Positions 52,915 to 62,135 of a DNA stretch of 64,000 nucleotides are shown piece after piece. The notes under the pieces are model-generated. The model saw only the letters and a program-made list of their open reading frames with translations, was not told where the DNA came from and did no database searches. The stretch is from positions 1,550,001-1,614,000 of the forward strand of contig NC_019779.1 in assembly GCF_000317635.1 (NCBI RefSeq). Reading direction: 5' to 3'. The number at the start of each line of letters is the position of its first letter. Positions within the stretch are counted from its first letter, which is position 1. The stretch is from Halothece sp. PCC 7418. Lineage in GTDB: Bacteria > Cyanobacteriota > Cyanobacteriia > Cyanobacteriales > Rubidibacteraceae. The position numbers and the translations under genes were made by a program.

Positions 52915-54657
52915 TTAATAATGACTGCCCGATTTACGATACTGAATCGCCGTCATCCCTTGGTTTTCTAATAGTTCCCCGCGATCAACTGTGGCATACA
53001 ATAAAATATGATCACTGCTGTGTTGGGCGGGCGTTTCCGCAAAGGTTAAACGGTTTTGAACGGTACATTCTAAATACGCTAAACCCTCTTCAATGACTAA
53101 ACAGCCATTACTTGCGCTTTGAGTTGTTACTGAGTCAAAAGAATGACTAACTTGTTCTGAAAAAAGTCTTCTGATCGTTCGCCCTTCTTTGAGAATATTT
53201 AACACGAATTGATCCCCAGGTTGAGCGATTAATTGATGACTTTGTTCTTGAGAAATGGCAAGCATGATACCAGGCGGATTAAACGTTGCTTGTGATACCC
53301 AAGAGATTAAAACTCCGCGATGCTGATGATTCTGACAAGTGGTGAGAACGCATAATGACCCGACAATTCTTCCCACAGCTTGTTCCGTGCGATCAATTTT
53401 TGTTTCGGTAATCCCTTGGCGAGGAGTCCGCAGTTTTTTCGTCTTTTTCAGGGTTTGGGTAAAGATTTTTCCTGCTTGTTTCCCTTGTTCTAACATGGCA
53501 GCAGTGGGACTAAAGCGAACGCGAATCGGTTCAAAACCAAAGCTGTAATGGGCATCGCGCAGTTTATTTTCTAAAATATCAATGGCTTCTCCACTCCAGC
53601 CGTAAGACCCAAACACCCCAGCTAATTTGGTTTTAGTTGCATGGGCGAGGATGATTCCTAGTGCGGTTTGAATTTGGGTAGGGGGATGACCGCCTAACGT
53701 GGGCGAACCAATAATAAAGCCATCACAGGTTTGAATCGCTTCGGTAATTTCTTCAGAAGAGGCAAATTCACAATTAATTGATTCTACTGCAACTCCTGAG
53801 TGCATTAAGCCATGCGCGATCGCGCTTGCCATGATTGCGGTATTCCCATACGCTGAAGCATAGAGGAGGGCAACTTTTAGTTCTTGCTGGCTTTGTTCTT
53901 GACACCACTGCTGATAGTCATAGCGAAACCGACTGAGGCTATATTTAATTAAGCTACCATGAGCAGGAGCATAAATCTTGCTGGGAAGGGGTGTAATTTT
54001 CGCTAAAGCCGTTTCTAATTGTTTGCTTTGGGCTGCATGAAGACAGTCAAAATAGAAACGACGATCTTGATCCAGTTGTTTCCAATTCTCATCAAAAATG
54101 GCTTCACCACAACAATGCGCCCCAAAAAATTTATCGGTGTAAACAATTTGCGTTTGCGGATCATAAGTGCATAAACCATCGACCCAACGCGGGGTAGGAA
54201 CACTCAGAAATTTTAACTGATGTCCTTGTCCTAAATCTAACGTATCTTGATCTTTTATAATTTGAATTTGAGTGGTTTCTAAACTATCTTTCAGGGCATT
54301 GAGGGCAGATTTAGAACAAATAATTGTTGCTTGTGAGGCTTTTTCAATTAAAACTTTTAGGGTTGCTAAACGATTGGGGTTAACGTGCTGTAAGATGATG
54401 TAATCTAACTGTTGCCAATCCAAATGATTATCTAGAGTTTCTAAATAAATATTAGTAAACGATTGCCCTGGGGGATCAATGAGAGCGATTTTTTCCGCTT
54501 GAATTAAATAGGAATTGGAGGTCGTACCTTTTTGCCGAGAATACTCCACTTCAAATTTTAATTGTTCCCATGTGCGCGATCGTAGCACTTTTGTATTCAT
54601 TCCAATGTCTGCAACTTGCACATCTCTGGGCTTGATAGGTGTAGCAGTTTGTCCCAT
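52915..54657 (-). CDS. flv2: Flavodiiron protein, Flv2-like (altered di-iron site)
   Basis: This 580-aa protein has a beta-lactamase-like domain (residues about 25-260), a flavodoxin domain (LYASAYGNTAIMASAIAHG) and a C-terminal flavin-reductase domain (GSLCVLTT, VLISWVSQATFNPPG). At the di-iron site the canonical HxExDH is HVNPNR, a substitution pattern known from cyanobacterial Flv1/Flv2. It therefore probably acts as heterodimer partner of the Flv4-like protein. Second flv gene of the cluster. Confidence 0.87.
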   Translation of the reverse strand: MGQTATPIKPRDVQVADIGMNTKVLRSRTWEQLKFEVEYSRQKGTTSNSYLIQAEKIALIDPPGQSFTNIYLETLDNHLDWQQLDYIILQHVNPNRLATLKVLIEKASQATIICSKSALNALKDSLETTQIQIIKDQDTLDLGQGHQLKFLSVPTPRWVDGLCTYDPQTQIVYTDKFFGAHCCGEAIFDENWKQLDQDRRFYFDCLHAAQSKQLETALAKITPLPSKIYAPAHGSLIKYSLSRFRYDYQQWCQEQSQQELKVALLYASAYGNTAIMASAIAHGLMHSGVAVESINCEFASSEEITEAIQTCDGFIIGSPTLGGHPPTQIQTALGIILAHATKTKLAGVFGSYGWSGEAIDILENKLRDAHYSFGFEPIRVRFSPTAAMLEQGKQAGKIFTQTLKKTKKLRTPRQGITETKIDRTEQAVGRIVGSLCVLTTCQNHQHRGVLISWVSQATFNPPGIMLAISQEQSHQLIAQPGDQFVLNILKEGRTIRRLFSEQVSHSFDSVTTQSASNGCLVIEEGLAYLECTVQNRLTFAETPAQHSSDHILLYATVDRGELLENQGMTAIQYRKSGSHY

Positions 54658-54737
54658 GATTAATGACTCCTAAATTATATTGTGATGTTTTTTGATCTGT
54701 TGAGAATAGTGATCAGTGATCAGTTACCAGTTAACGA

Positions 54738-54760
54738 AGAACAAAGAACAAAGAACAAAA
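54738..54760. repeat. GAACAAA heptamer repeats
   Basis: Three copies of GAACAAA lie upstream of the Flv2-like gene, complementary to the TTTGTTC array in tnpB at 44205. Confidence 0.7.
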
Positions 54761-54808
54761 ATTTACCAATGTACTTCATGAGAGTGAAAATGGCTAGATT
54801 ACAAATAA

Positions 54809-55321
54809 CTAATGACCATTCCCATTTGTCACATTGACAGATCTTTGTTTGTGTCGTTCCGATATTTTTTGTTCTGGATCAACCCCTTCAAACGTCGGCG
54901 GTAGCCAAACTCGAACCACTAATAAAACAGCTAACACTAATAAGAAAGAACAAGTGGCTAAAACTTGACTCCAAGGAATATCGAGAATTCCTTTAACAAT
55001 GATTTCTCTTAAGACTGAAACAATGGAAACTTCCACAGCAACGCCAATAGAAACTCGTCTTTCCTGTAAGTAAATAATGAGGAGGCGAAACAGTTCGACT
55101 AAGATGAGGACAAATAAAATATCAGATGTCACTCTTGGAAAATTTAAAGGCGGTAGCAGAGAGACAAACATCTCCCGCAACTGAATCGCCATAAAGCTAA
55201 ATAAGCCAATACAAAGAGAGATAATAATCAAGTCTTGGACAAATTCTAAAAATTGAATGACTCCACTGTTATTGAGCGATTTATGCCAAGGAATTGGGGA
55301 AGAATTAATTAATTTTTGCAT
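54809..55321 (-). CDS. PsiE-family membrane protein between the flv genes
   Basis: The 170-aa protein with four membrane spans has the PsiE-like pattern: VQDLIIISLCIGLFSFMAIQ, then LFVLILVELFRLLIIYLQERRVSIGVAVEVS, and VLATCSFLLVLAVLLVV. Its position between flv4-like and flv2-like genes matches the Sll0218 gene of the flv4-sll0218-flv2 operon of Synechocystis, which stabilises photosystem II under low carbon. Equivalence is inferred from synteny. Confidence 0.82.
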   Translation of the reverse strand: MQKLINSSPIPWHKSLNNSGVIQFLEFVQDLIIISLCIGLFSFMAIQLREMFVSLLPPLNFPRVTSDILFVLILVELFRLLIIYLQERRVSIGVAVEVSIVSVLREIIVKGILDIPWSQVLATCSFLLVLAVLLVVRVWLPPTFEGVDPEQKISERHKQRSVNVTNGNGH

Positions 55322-55403
55322 TGTATTTAGTTGTTTTTTATTGGGAGTTGAAGTATAGCAGTTCTAAATCATTCGTAAAATTTGATTAACTCTTCCCCCC
55401 TTA

Positions 55404-55588
55404 CGAAGGGGGGCGAAGGGGGGATTAATTGATAACCTTACGAAGGGGGGCGAAGGGGGGATTAATTGATAACCTTACGAAGGGGGGCAAAGGGGGGATT
55501 AATTGATAACCTTACGAAGGGGGGCAAAGGGGGGATTAATTGATAACCTTACGAAGGGGGGCGAAGGGGGGATTAATTGATAATTATT
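55404..55588. repeat. 37-bp minisatellite, five tandem copies
   Basis: Units at 55404-55440, 55441-55477, 55478-55514, 55515-55551 and 55552-55588. Each has CGAAGGGGGG twice (or a CAAAGGGGGG variant) and ATTAATTGATAACCTTA. The units abut with no spacer, so it is not a CRISPR. It seems built from the G-run palindromic element. It lies in the flv4-psiE gap and could affect transcript processing. Confidence 0.93.
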
Positions 55589-55614
55589 ATGGGATTGCTA
55601 TCTGAAGGTTTAGC

Positions 55615-57342
55615 TTAATAATAATTTCCCACTTTTCGATGATGAACGGCTGTTAATCCCTCGAATTTTGAGACTCTTCCCCCTTCAACTTTGCTATAAA
55701 TAATCCAGTGATCGCTGCATTCTAAACGGCTTGTCACTTGACATTCTATATAAGCTAAAGACTCAGCAATAATCGGTGAACCATTATTTGCAGGAACCGT
55801 TTTAATCCCTTCAAAACGATCCGCACCTGGGGGAAATCGTTTCAGAAAATGTTTAATTAAATGTTGATAATTCCCTTCTTCTAAAACATTCAAAACAAAG
55901 CGATCGCTGCTTTGTAAAAAGGATTCAATAGCGCGATCTTTTGCCACTGCAATGGCGACCCCCAATGGATTTAGACTGGCTTGCATTACCCATGAAGCAA
56001 TCATCGCACTGTTAATTTCCCCTTTTTGAGCGGTGATAATGTATAACCCGTTACTGATGCGACCGAGGGCTTTCTGTAAGCTGTTGTCAATTGACTTGAT
56101 TTCTTTTACGGCGCGATCGCGCGTTAGCCCTTGTCCTAAATCCGTTCCTGCTTCCTCGCACAATTGATAAGTTCCGCGATTAGGGGCTTCCTTGACTAAA
56201 ATCGGCGCAAAGGCTTCACTCAGTCCAATTTCTTGAAACTGATTCCGTAACGGGTAAATCGGTTCATCTTCACCGCCACCCGCTTCAAAAAGACCAATGG
56301 TCTGTTTACTGTGGGCTGCTGCTAAGATGGTGCTGAGGATTTGATGCGCTTCTGAATCCGATTGCGCTGGCATCCCCAACACTAACCCTTTCGCTTGTTC
56401 CACGATCTCTCGCACTTCTTGCGGTTCGGTATCTTTCCAATTAATCAGTTCCACCGCAACCCCAGTTTTAGTAATTCCCTGCGCGATCGCGCGACCCATT
56501 TCATCACTATAACCATATTCAGAATAAAACAGGGCAACTAAAGTATCCGTTTTAGTTTGCGCTTCACTCCAGTCGTGATAGCGATTGACTAATTCGGAAC
56601 GATGGTATTGTAATAAGGGGCCATGTCCCGTGGCAATTTGACCAACATCGAGTTTCCCCATCCGTTTGATCGCTGCTAAAACTGAACGGGCGTTTGGCTT
56701 CATCAAGCAATCATAATAATATTGAAAGTCCGCCTCAATTAGTTCTAAGTTCTCATCATAGATGGGTTCGTCACAATAGTGCATCCCAAACGCATCGCAG
56801 GTGTAAAGGACTTGGGTTTTATAATCATAAGTGAAAATGGTATCGGGCCAATGTAAGTTTGGTGCAGAGACAAACTCCAACTCGTGTCCATTTCCTAAAT
56901 CCACGCGATCGCCGTTTTTCACGATTTGAGAATTAAACGGCTGATGCACCATATTTTCCAGAAACTGAATCGCAACTTTCGCCCCAATAACCGTTACATG
57001 GGGGGCTAAGGCTAAAATATCTGCGACTAAACCACTATGATCGGGTTCCGTATGACTAATAATGAGATAGTCAAGTTGTTCTGGATCAATTAAATGATTA
57101 ATTAAATCAAGATACAGTTGGCGAAATTTGACATGAGACGTATCAACTAACGCCAGTTTTTCCCCTCGAATAATAAAAGAATTATAGGTGGTTCCATTTT
57201 CAAGGGGGAACTCAATATCAAAACGAGCGCGATCCCAATCCAGACAACGAATTGCAGTGGTTTCTGGTGCAATTTCCGTCGTTTGTAACGTCAATCGCTG
57301 AGTCGATGCAGAAGATTGCTGAGAATTAATAACTCCAACCAT
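55615..57342 (-). CDS. flv4: Flavodiiron protein, Flv4-like
   Basis: This 575-aa protein has the di-iron domain with the canonical HTEPDHSG (about residue 92) and further ligands in the GHGP region. The flavodoxin domain reads ALFYSEYGYSDEMGRAIAQ and the flavin-reductase tail ISNGLYIITAQKGE. With Flv2 it reduces oxygen or related electron acceptors on the photosystem II side. It is the first gene of the cluster, as flv4 is in Synechocystis. Confidence 0.88.
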   Translation of the reverse strand: MVGVINSQQSSASTQRLTLQTTEIAPETTAIRCLDWDRARFDIEFPLENGTTYNSFIIRGEKLALVDTSHVKFRQLYLDLINHLIDPEQLDYLIISHTEPDHSGLVADILALAPHVTVIGAKVAIQFLENMVHQPFNSQIVKNGDRVDLGNGHELEFVSAPNLHWPDTIFTYDYKTQVLYTCDAFGMHYCDEPIYDENLELIEADFQYYYDCLMKPNARSVLAAIKRMGKLDVGQIATGHGPLLQYHRSELVNRYHDWSEAQTKTDTLVALFYSEYGYSDEMGRAIAQGITKTGVAVELINWKDTEPQEVREIVEQAKGLVLGMPAQSDSEAHQILSTILAAAHSKQTIGLFEAGGGEDEPIYPLRNQFQEIGLSEAFAPILVKEAPNRGTYQLCEEAGTDLGQGLTRDRAVKEIKSIDNSLQKALGRISNGLYIITAQKGEINSAMIASWVMQASLNPLGVAIAVAKDRAIESFLQSSDRFVLNVLEEGNYQHLIKHFLKRFPPGADRFEGIKTVPANNGSPIIAESLAYIECQVTSRLECSDHWIIYSKVEGGRVSKFEGLTAVHHRKVGNYY

Positions 57343-57389
57343 AAATCACTCCTTGTTCAATCCTTAACGCTGTACTGAGTCAATGTCAT

Positions 57390-57692
57390 TTAGCAATAGC
57401 AACTGACATCTTGTCCGCATTCATCCGCTAAGTAGCACAAAGCGCGAAATCTTAACCCGATTAACTCTTCGTAGAGGGGATTGAGTTTACACAGGGGGGG
57501 AATATGACCAATTTTGCGTCCAAACAGATAAATATCCTGTTCAAAAGGACATTGCATCGGGATGAATCGACAGATGAAATGCGCTGTTGATTCGTTGTGG
57601 ATTTTTAGCCGATTTAACTGTTCTCGCAGGGGAAAAAGCCAATCTCTGGCGGGGTGGGTGGCTTGTTGTTGGTGAGATAGAAAATAAACCAT
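57390..57692 (-). CDS. Mo-dependent nitrogenase C-terminal-domain protein
   Basis: The 100-aa protein reads RDWLFPLREQLNRLKIHNES, FICRFIPMQCPFEQDIYLFGRKIGHIPPLCKLNPLYEEL and ends in CGQDVSCYC. This matches the PF06967-type domain found widely in cyanobacteria, most of them without nitrogenase. The cysteines may bind metal. Role unknown. It lies upstream of the Flv4-like gene on the same strand. Confidence 0.8.
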   Translation of the reverse strand: MVYFLSHQQQATHPARDWLFPLREQLNRLKIHNESTAHFICRFIPMQCPFEQDIYLFGRKIGHIPPLCKLNPLYEELIGLRFRALCYLADECGQDVSCYC

Positions 57693-57823
57693 AGTTAACT
57701 GTTCCTGAAATTCTATAACTACAGTTTATCCATAGAGTTTTTAATATGGCAATTGATTTTAATATCAAAATCCTTGATAGTTGATAACTTTTGCTTAACC
57801 CTTGAAACCCCTGTAATCTCAAA

Positions 57824-57864
57824 TTGATCAATGTTTGCTACAGATGAATCGAGGTGAGGGGGAG
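57824..57864. repeat. Interspersed repeat shared with 31867-31907
   Basis: TTGATCAATGTTTGCTACAG and ATGAATCGAGGTGAGGGGGAG, one base different from the copy at 31867. It lies in the gap 57693-57943. Confidence 0.65.
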
Positions 57865-57943
57865 GGAGAATCACTTTTAGCTCCGAAGTGTCACTTGATC
57901 GGCGAAAATTGGGTGAGGGGGAGTTGGGGAGAGCAGTAGTTTG

Positions 57944-58273
57944 CTAGGATACTCGCTTTTGTCCCAAATCATTTGTAAAAAGTTGCTTGTTATAGCAGTT
58001 TTCACTCTCGTGAAATACATCCTCAATATTTGTTATTTGTTCTTTGTTCCTTTTCTTACTTATGGAAATTGTTTCCTCGATCGCGCTTTGGGAGAGTCCT
58101 TGACGAATATCTGCTAAACGATCTTCAAAAATTAATTGAATCGCACCCTTCAAACTTTCCTTAGCTTCTTCAATCGTTTCACCTTGACCATTTGCACCTG
58201 GTATTTCAGGACAAATCGCCCAGTATCCTCCTTCTTTTGCTTCCTCAATAATGGCGGTGAACTCTCCTTTCAT
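57944..58273 (-). CDS. HicB-like antitoxin domain protein (orphan)
   Basis: From ATG 58273 the 109-aa product starts KGEFTAIIEEAKEGGYWAIC, PEIPGANGQGETIEEAKESLKGAI, the HicB/UPF0150 fold. The start is preferred to the upstream codons because GAGGG lies at the right distance and the upstream frame translates a repeat. No hicA-like gene (short, double-stranded-RNA-binding fold) is adjacent. The C-terminal part (SISKKRNKEQIT) is not DNA-binding by eye. Confidence 0.75.
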   Translation of the reverse strand: MKGEFTAIIEEAKEGGYWAICPEIPGANGQGETIEEAKESLKGAIQLIFEDRLADIRQGLSQSAIEETISISKKRNKEQITNIEDVFHESENCYNKQLFTNDLGQKRVS

Positions 58274-58372
58274 AACCATTCCCTCAGATAATTCCTTTAT
58301 TATGGTAACTAAATTAAGGGTAGGGTGGGCAATGCCCACCAGATAAACAGCAAACCCAAACACTTAGAGGAA

Positions 58373-59074
58373 TTAAACGGCTAAATATTGATGCACTAAA
58401 GAATCCGTTAAATCTGCTGTTTGTCCTCTTGCCACGATCGCGCCCTTATCCATAATAAAAAACTTTTGAGCAAGCTGGCGGGCAAAATCAATTTTTTGTT
58501 CTACCACTAAAACCGTAATCCCTTTTTCTTTATTAATTCGTTTCAAGGTATCTTCAATTTCTTGGACAATGGAAGGTTGAATTCCCTCCGTTGGTTCATC
58601 TAATAGCATCAATTGCGGGTTACACATTAAACCCCTCGCAATGGCAAGTTGCTGTTGTTGTCCCCCACTGAGTAATCCCCCTTGACGGGATAAATGTTCC
58701 TTTAACATCGGGAAAAACTCAAAGATTTCATCAGGAATTTTCTTGTTTTTTGCCTTACTTGCCGCAAAGCCTAATTTCAGATTATCTAAAACCGACAAAT
58801 AAGGAATAATTTCTCGTCCTTGTGGGATATAAGCAATCCCATATTGAGCGCGTTTATAGGTGGGGGCTTTACTAATATCATCGGCATCAAAAACCATACT
58901 CCCCTTACTAAGAGAATTTAAGCCGATAATACTGCGTAAAAGAGTGGTTTTCCCCACACCGTTGCGACCGAGTAAGCAGACTAAATCCCCTTTATTAATA
59001 CTCATAGAAATATCAAATAAAACCGGGGTTTGTCCATAGCCTGCGGTAACATTAGAGAGTTCAAGCAGCGACAT
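58373..59074 (-). CDS. urtE: Urea ABC transporter ATPase UrtE
   Basis: This ATPase (about 233 aa from ATG 59074, SLLELSNVTAGYGQT) has Walker A GRNGVGKTTL, signature LSGGQQQQLAIARGL, Walker B LMLLDEPTEGI. It resembles LivF. The start overlaps the end of urtD. Last gene of urtABCDE. Confidence 0.93.
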   Translation of the reverse strand: MSLLELSNVTAGYGQTPVLFDISMSINKGDLVCLLGRNGVGKTTLLRSIIGLNSLSKGSMVFDADDISKAPTYKRAQYGIAYIPQGREIIPYLSVLDNLKLGFAASKAKNKKIPDEIFEFFPMLKEHLSRQGGLLSGGQQQQLAIARGLMCNPQLMLLDEPTEGIQPSIVQEIEDTLKRINKEKGITVLVVEQKIDFARQLAQKFFIMDKGAIVARGQTADLTDSLVHQYLAV

Positions 59075-59816
59075 CGATTCTTTCACGACCGAGATAAACC
59101 TCCACAACTTTGGGATTATTTTGTACTTCTTCTACGCTTCCTTCGGCTAAGGTTTGTCCTTGGTGGAGGACAACAATGCGCTCAGCAATTTGTTTGACAA
59201 ATTCCATGTCATGTTCAATAACAACCACAGCATGAAATTCAGACATGGCTTTGATAATTTCTCCCGTGGAATGAGTTTCTTCTGGGGTCATTCCTGCGGT
59301 CGGTTCATCCAATAAAACCACGGCGGGATCTTGCGCTAAAACCATACCAATTTCCACCCACTGTTTTTGTCCGTGAGAGAGGGAAGAAACTTTTGTTCCT
59401 GCATAGTCCATTAACCCAATCCGCTCTAAAACCGAAGTGATTTTATGGCGTTTCATACGGGTTAATTTTGCAGTGATTGCGTCAAAAATACCGTGTGAGC
59501 CTTTAAGAGCAAGTAAAAGATTTTCAAAAACGGTTAATTCGTTGTAAACATTAGGATTTTGGAATTTTCGTCCAATTCCCATCCGCGCAATTTCATGGGG
59601 TCGATGGTTGGTAATCTCTTTCCCTTGATATTCCACATGACCACTCGCAACAGGAGATTTCCCAACAATCGCATCGAGGAGGGTACTTTTTCCCGCACCG
59701 TTGGGCCCAATAATCGTGACAATTTCACGGTCAGCAACACTTAAGTTAACGCCTTTGAGGGCTTTAAAGCCAGAAAATTCAACTTGTAAGTCTTTAACCG
59801 AAAGAATAGAATTCAT
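59061..59816 (-). CDS. urtD: Urea ABC transporter ATPase UrtD
   Basis: This 251-aa LivG-like ATPase has Walker A GPNGAGKSTLLDAIVG, signature SLSHGQKQWVEIGMVL and Walker B VVLLDEPTAGMTPEE. The Q-loop text FQNPNVYNELTVFENLLLAL is typical of the urea type. It overlaps urtE by 14 bp and follows urtC by 13 bp. Confidence 0.94.
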   Translation of the reverse strand: MNSILSVKDLQVEFSGFKALKGVNLSVADREIVTIIGPNGAGKSTLLDAIVGKSPVASGHVEYQGKEITNHRPHEIARMGIGRKFQNPNVYNELTVFENLLLALKGSHGIFDAITAKLTRMKRHKITSVLERIGLMDYAGTKVSSLSHGQKQWVEIGMVLAQDPAVVLLDEPTAGMTPEETHSTGEIIKAMSEFHAVVVIEHDMEFVKQIAERIVVLHQGQTLAEGSVEEVQNNPKVVEVYLGRERIDVAA

Positions 59817-59829
59817 AAAGTTTTAGTCC

Positions 59830-61023
59830 TTAATAACGAGAGCGTTTCTTGCGTAAGATATTCAGGCTTGCTTTGGTTAATTTCTGTAACGGAGTTAGCC
59901 AATCAATGAGTTGGGCTTGTAGATACCCCGCAGAAGAGTCCGCAGAAGCCGTTTTAGTTGTGGTTTGAGCCAAGGATAAATTTTTGGGAACTAAACTCAT
60001 TAAACCGTTGGGAATAAATAACACGACAACCAGCAGTAAAACCCCAATGATTAATTGCCAATCTTGAGTCACTTGTTCCGCGTAATTTTGAACTTGTCCC
60101 AGAATCAGCGTCGCAGCAAAGGGGCCAATCAGTGTTCCGCGCCCGCCAATGGCAACCCAGATCACCACTTGTGTGCCAAAAGCAACGGCAAGATACACAG
60201 GAGAAATAAATTGATTGAGAGAAACAAATAACCCCCCTGCAATCCCCGCAATCCCTGCGGATAATGTCCAGATGAAAATTTTATAACTGGCGATGTCGTA
60301 ACCTAAGAAAGAAATCCGACGCTCGTTTTCTTTAATGGAACGGAGAATTAAGCCAAAGTTCGATTGTGTCAGCCACCAGGAACCCACTAAAACCGCAGTG
60401 GTGAAGACTAAACTCATCCAATACAGCCCTATTAAGGGAATTTCCGCGCCAAAGAAACTTAAGGGGGCAACGTCTGTAATGCCGTTTGTGCCTCCTGTAT
60501 AGGCTTGTTGACTGACAAAAAAGGTGGTCAGTGCTGAAGAAATAGCAAGGGTGATAATCGTGATATAAACCCCACTGACGCGAGAGTGGAAGATAAACCA
60601 ACCAATGATATAAGCAAATCCTGCGGGAAGGGCGACCATCGCAACCATCGCAATGGGGAAGAATTGTAAGGGGGCGATAAACCAAGGTAGTGTTTCTAAA
60701 CCATTCCAAACCATAAAGTCGGGTAAAGCCACGCCATAGGTATTGGCTTCCGCAGATAGATTCAGTTTTAGAAAATACGCCATCGCGTAACCGCCAAGGG
60801 TGAAAAATACCCCTTGGGCAAAACTGAGAATTCCTGTAAAGCCCCAAACTAAGTCTAGGGAAATGGCAAGTGCGCCAAATAGCAGGAGTTTTGCCATTAA
60901 AGAGGTCTGAAACTCTCCCATCAAGAAGGGTAAAATGGCGAAAATAATAAAACCAATCCCGATCGCGATCGCGCGTTTTTTGGGAAAGGTTGATTCTTGG
61001 ATTCCAGACAAGGCTTGTGTCAT
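59830..61023 (-). CDS. urtC: Urea ABC transporter permease UrtC
   Basis: This 397-aa LivM-like membrane protein has about ten spans, with LVWGFTGILSFAQGVFFTLGGYAMAYFLKL near residue 60 and YTGGTNGITD, GSWWLTQSNFGLILRSIKENE in the middle (coupling helix). Extra C-terminal residues form a soluble tail. 26 bp after urtB. Confidence 0.94.
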   Translation of the reverse strand: MTQALSGIQESTFPKKRAIAIGIGFIIFAILPFLMGEFQTSLMAKLLLFGALAISLDLVWGFTGILSFAQGVFFTLGGYAMAYFLKLNLSAEANTYGVALPDFMVWNGLETLPWFIAPLQFFPIAMVAMVALPAGFAYIIGWFIFHSRVSGVYITIITLAISSALTTFFVSQQAYTGGTNGITDVAPLSFFGAEIPLIGLYWMSLVFTTAVLVGSWWLTQSNFGLILRSIKENERRISFLGYDIASYKIFIWTLSAGIAGIAGGLFVSLNQFISPVYLAVAFGTQVVIWVAIGGRGTLIGPFAATLILGQVQNYAEQVTQDWQLIIGVLLLVVVLFIPNGLMSLVPKNLSLAQTTTKTASADSSAGYLQAQLIDWLTPLQKLTKASLNILRKKRSRY

Positions 61024-61049
61024 AATAAATTCTCCTTTCTCAACAACGG

Positions 61050-61997
61050 TTAACCGCGTTTCTGGACGGTGAAGAGTCCTTCTGGGCGATAACGGATAAT
61101 AATGATCACTGCTGTCAATACAATCACCCGTGCAATCGGATCATTGAGGAAAAACGCGATCGCGGCATTGGATTCTCCAATCACCACTGCACCCGCTAAT
61201 GTCCCAATCAGTTTATCCACACCACCGGTTACAACGACCATCCAGGCATCCACTAAGTAATCTTGACCCATGGGCGGAGAAACGGTTTTAATCGCTGAAA
61301 TCACCGTTCCCGCAACACCAGCTAAGCCACAACCATAGGCAAAGGTTGCCATATCCACTAAGTTGGTATTAATGCCGAGGCATTTTGCCATATCACGGTT
61401 TTGAGTTACCGCACGCATTTGTCGCCCTAAGCTGGTGCCATAGAGGAGATAGGCAGTCAGGAGAAGGAGCGCGATCGCGATGCCAATAATTAAAAGACGG
61501 TAATAAGAAATGGAAACAGTTGCAACTCCCTCAGAATTAGTAATCAGGCTTAAATTCCCAGAAATATAAGAAGGAGCGCGAACATACTTCAACTGTGCGG
61601 TAAAAATGAGCTTAATCACCCCACGGATGACAATACTCAGCCCCCAAGTTGCCAACAACGTTTCCAAAGGACGACCGTAAAGGCGACGGATAATCGTTAA
61701 CTCCACTAATCCCCCAATGATACCTGTCACGATAAATGCAAAGGGAATGGTTAACAGCAAATCCATCTGAAACAATTCTTGCATTAGAAATGTTGTATAA
61801 GCCCCCAGCATAATAAACTCACCATGGGCTAAGTTAATAATCCCCATCACCCCAAAGGTAATGGCAAGCCCTAACGCTGTCAGCAAAAGAATTCCGACAA
61901 TTCCCACCCCACTAATCAACTGATTGAGGAGAGGAATGAAATCAAACCCAGAATTCTCTTGAGCAAATAAATAGGTCAATGCGTATTGGTTTAACAA
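61050..61997 (-). CDS. urtB: Urea ABC transporter permease UrtB
   Basis: This 315-aa LivH-like permease shows ALGLAITFGVMGIINLAHGEF, the typical start of this subunit, and AVTQNRDMAKCLGINTNLVDM (coupling helix). It ends with IIRYRPEGLFTVQKRG. Separated from urtA by 138 bp. Confidence 0.94.
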   Translation of the reverse strand: MLNQYALTYLFAQENSGFDFIPLLNQLISGVGIVGILLLTALGLAITFGVMGIINLAHGEFIMLGAYTTFLMQELFQMDLLLTIPFAFIVTGIIGGLVELTIIRRLYGRPLETLLATWGLSIVIRGVIKLIFTAQLKYVRAPSYISGNLSLITNSEGVATVSISYYRLLIIGIAIALLLLTAYLLYGTSLGRQMRAVTQNRDMAKCLGINTNLVDMATFAYGCGLAGVAGTVISAIKTVSPPMGQDYLVDAWMVVVTGGVDKLIGTLAGAVVIGESNAAIAFFLNDPIARVIVLTAVIIIIRYRPEGLFTVQKRG

Positions 61998-62135
61998 TCT
62001 TTCATCTCCTTTTTGATGCGAACCACAAAGACTCGTCTTTTTTCAAGAAGGTTGCGTAAAAGAGAAAGGTTAAGGGATAAAAAAATTCCAATATCCTTTT
62101 ACCTTTACCCTTGTCCCTTTCCCCAGCGCGTAGTG

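Noticed and set aside
55404-55588. Evenly spaced 37-bp units like a CRISPR array
   Set aside because: The units abut directly and have no variable spacers, so it is a minisatellite.
57944-58363. HicA toxin next to the HicB-like gene
   Set aside because: No small HicA-like frame is found on either side; the upstream codons only translate the repeat GGGTGGGCAATGCCCACC.
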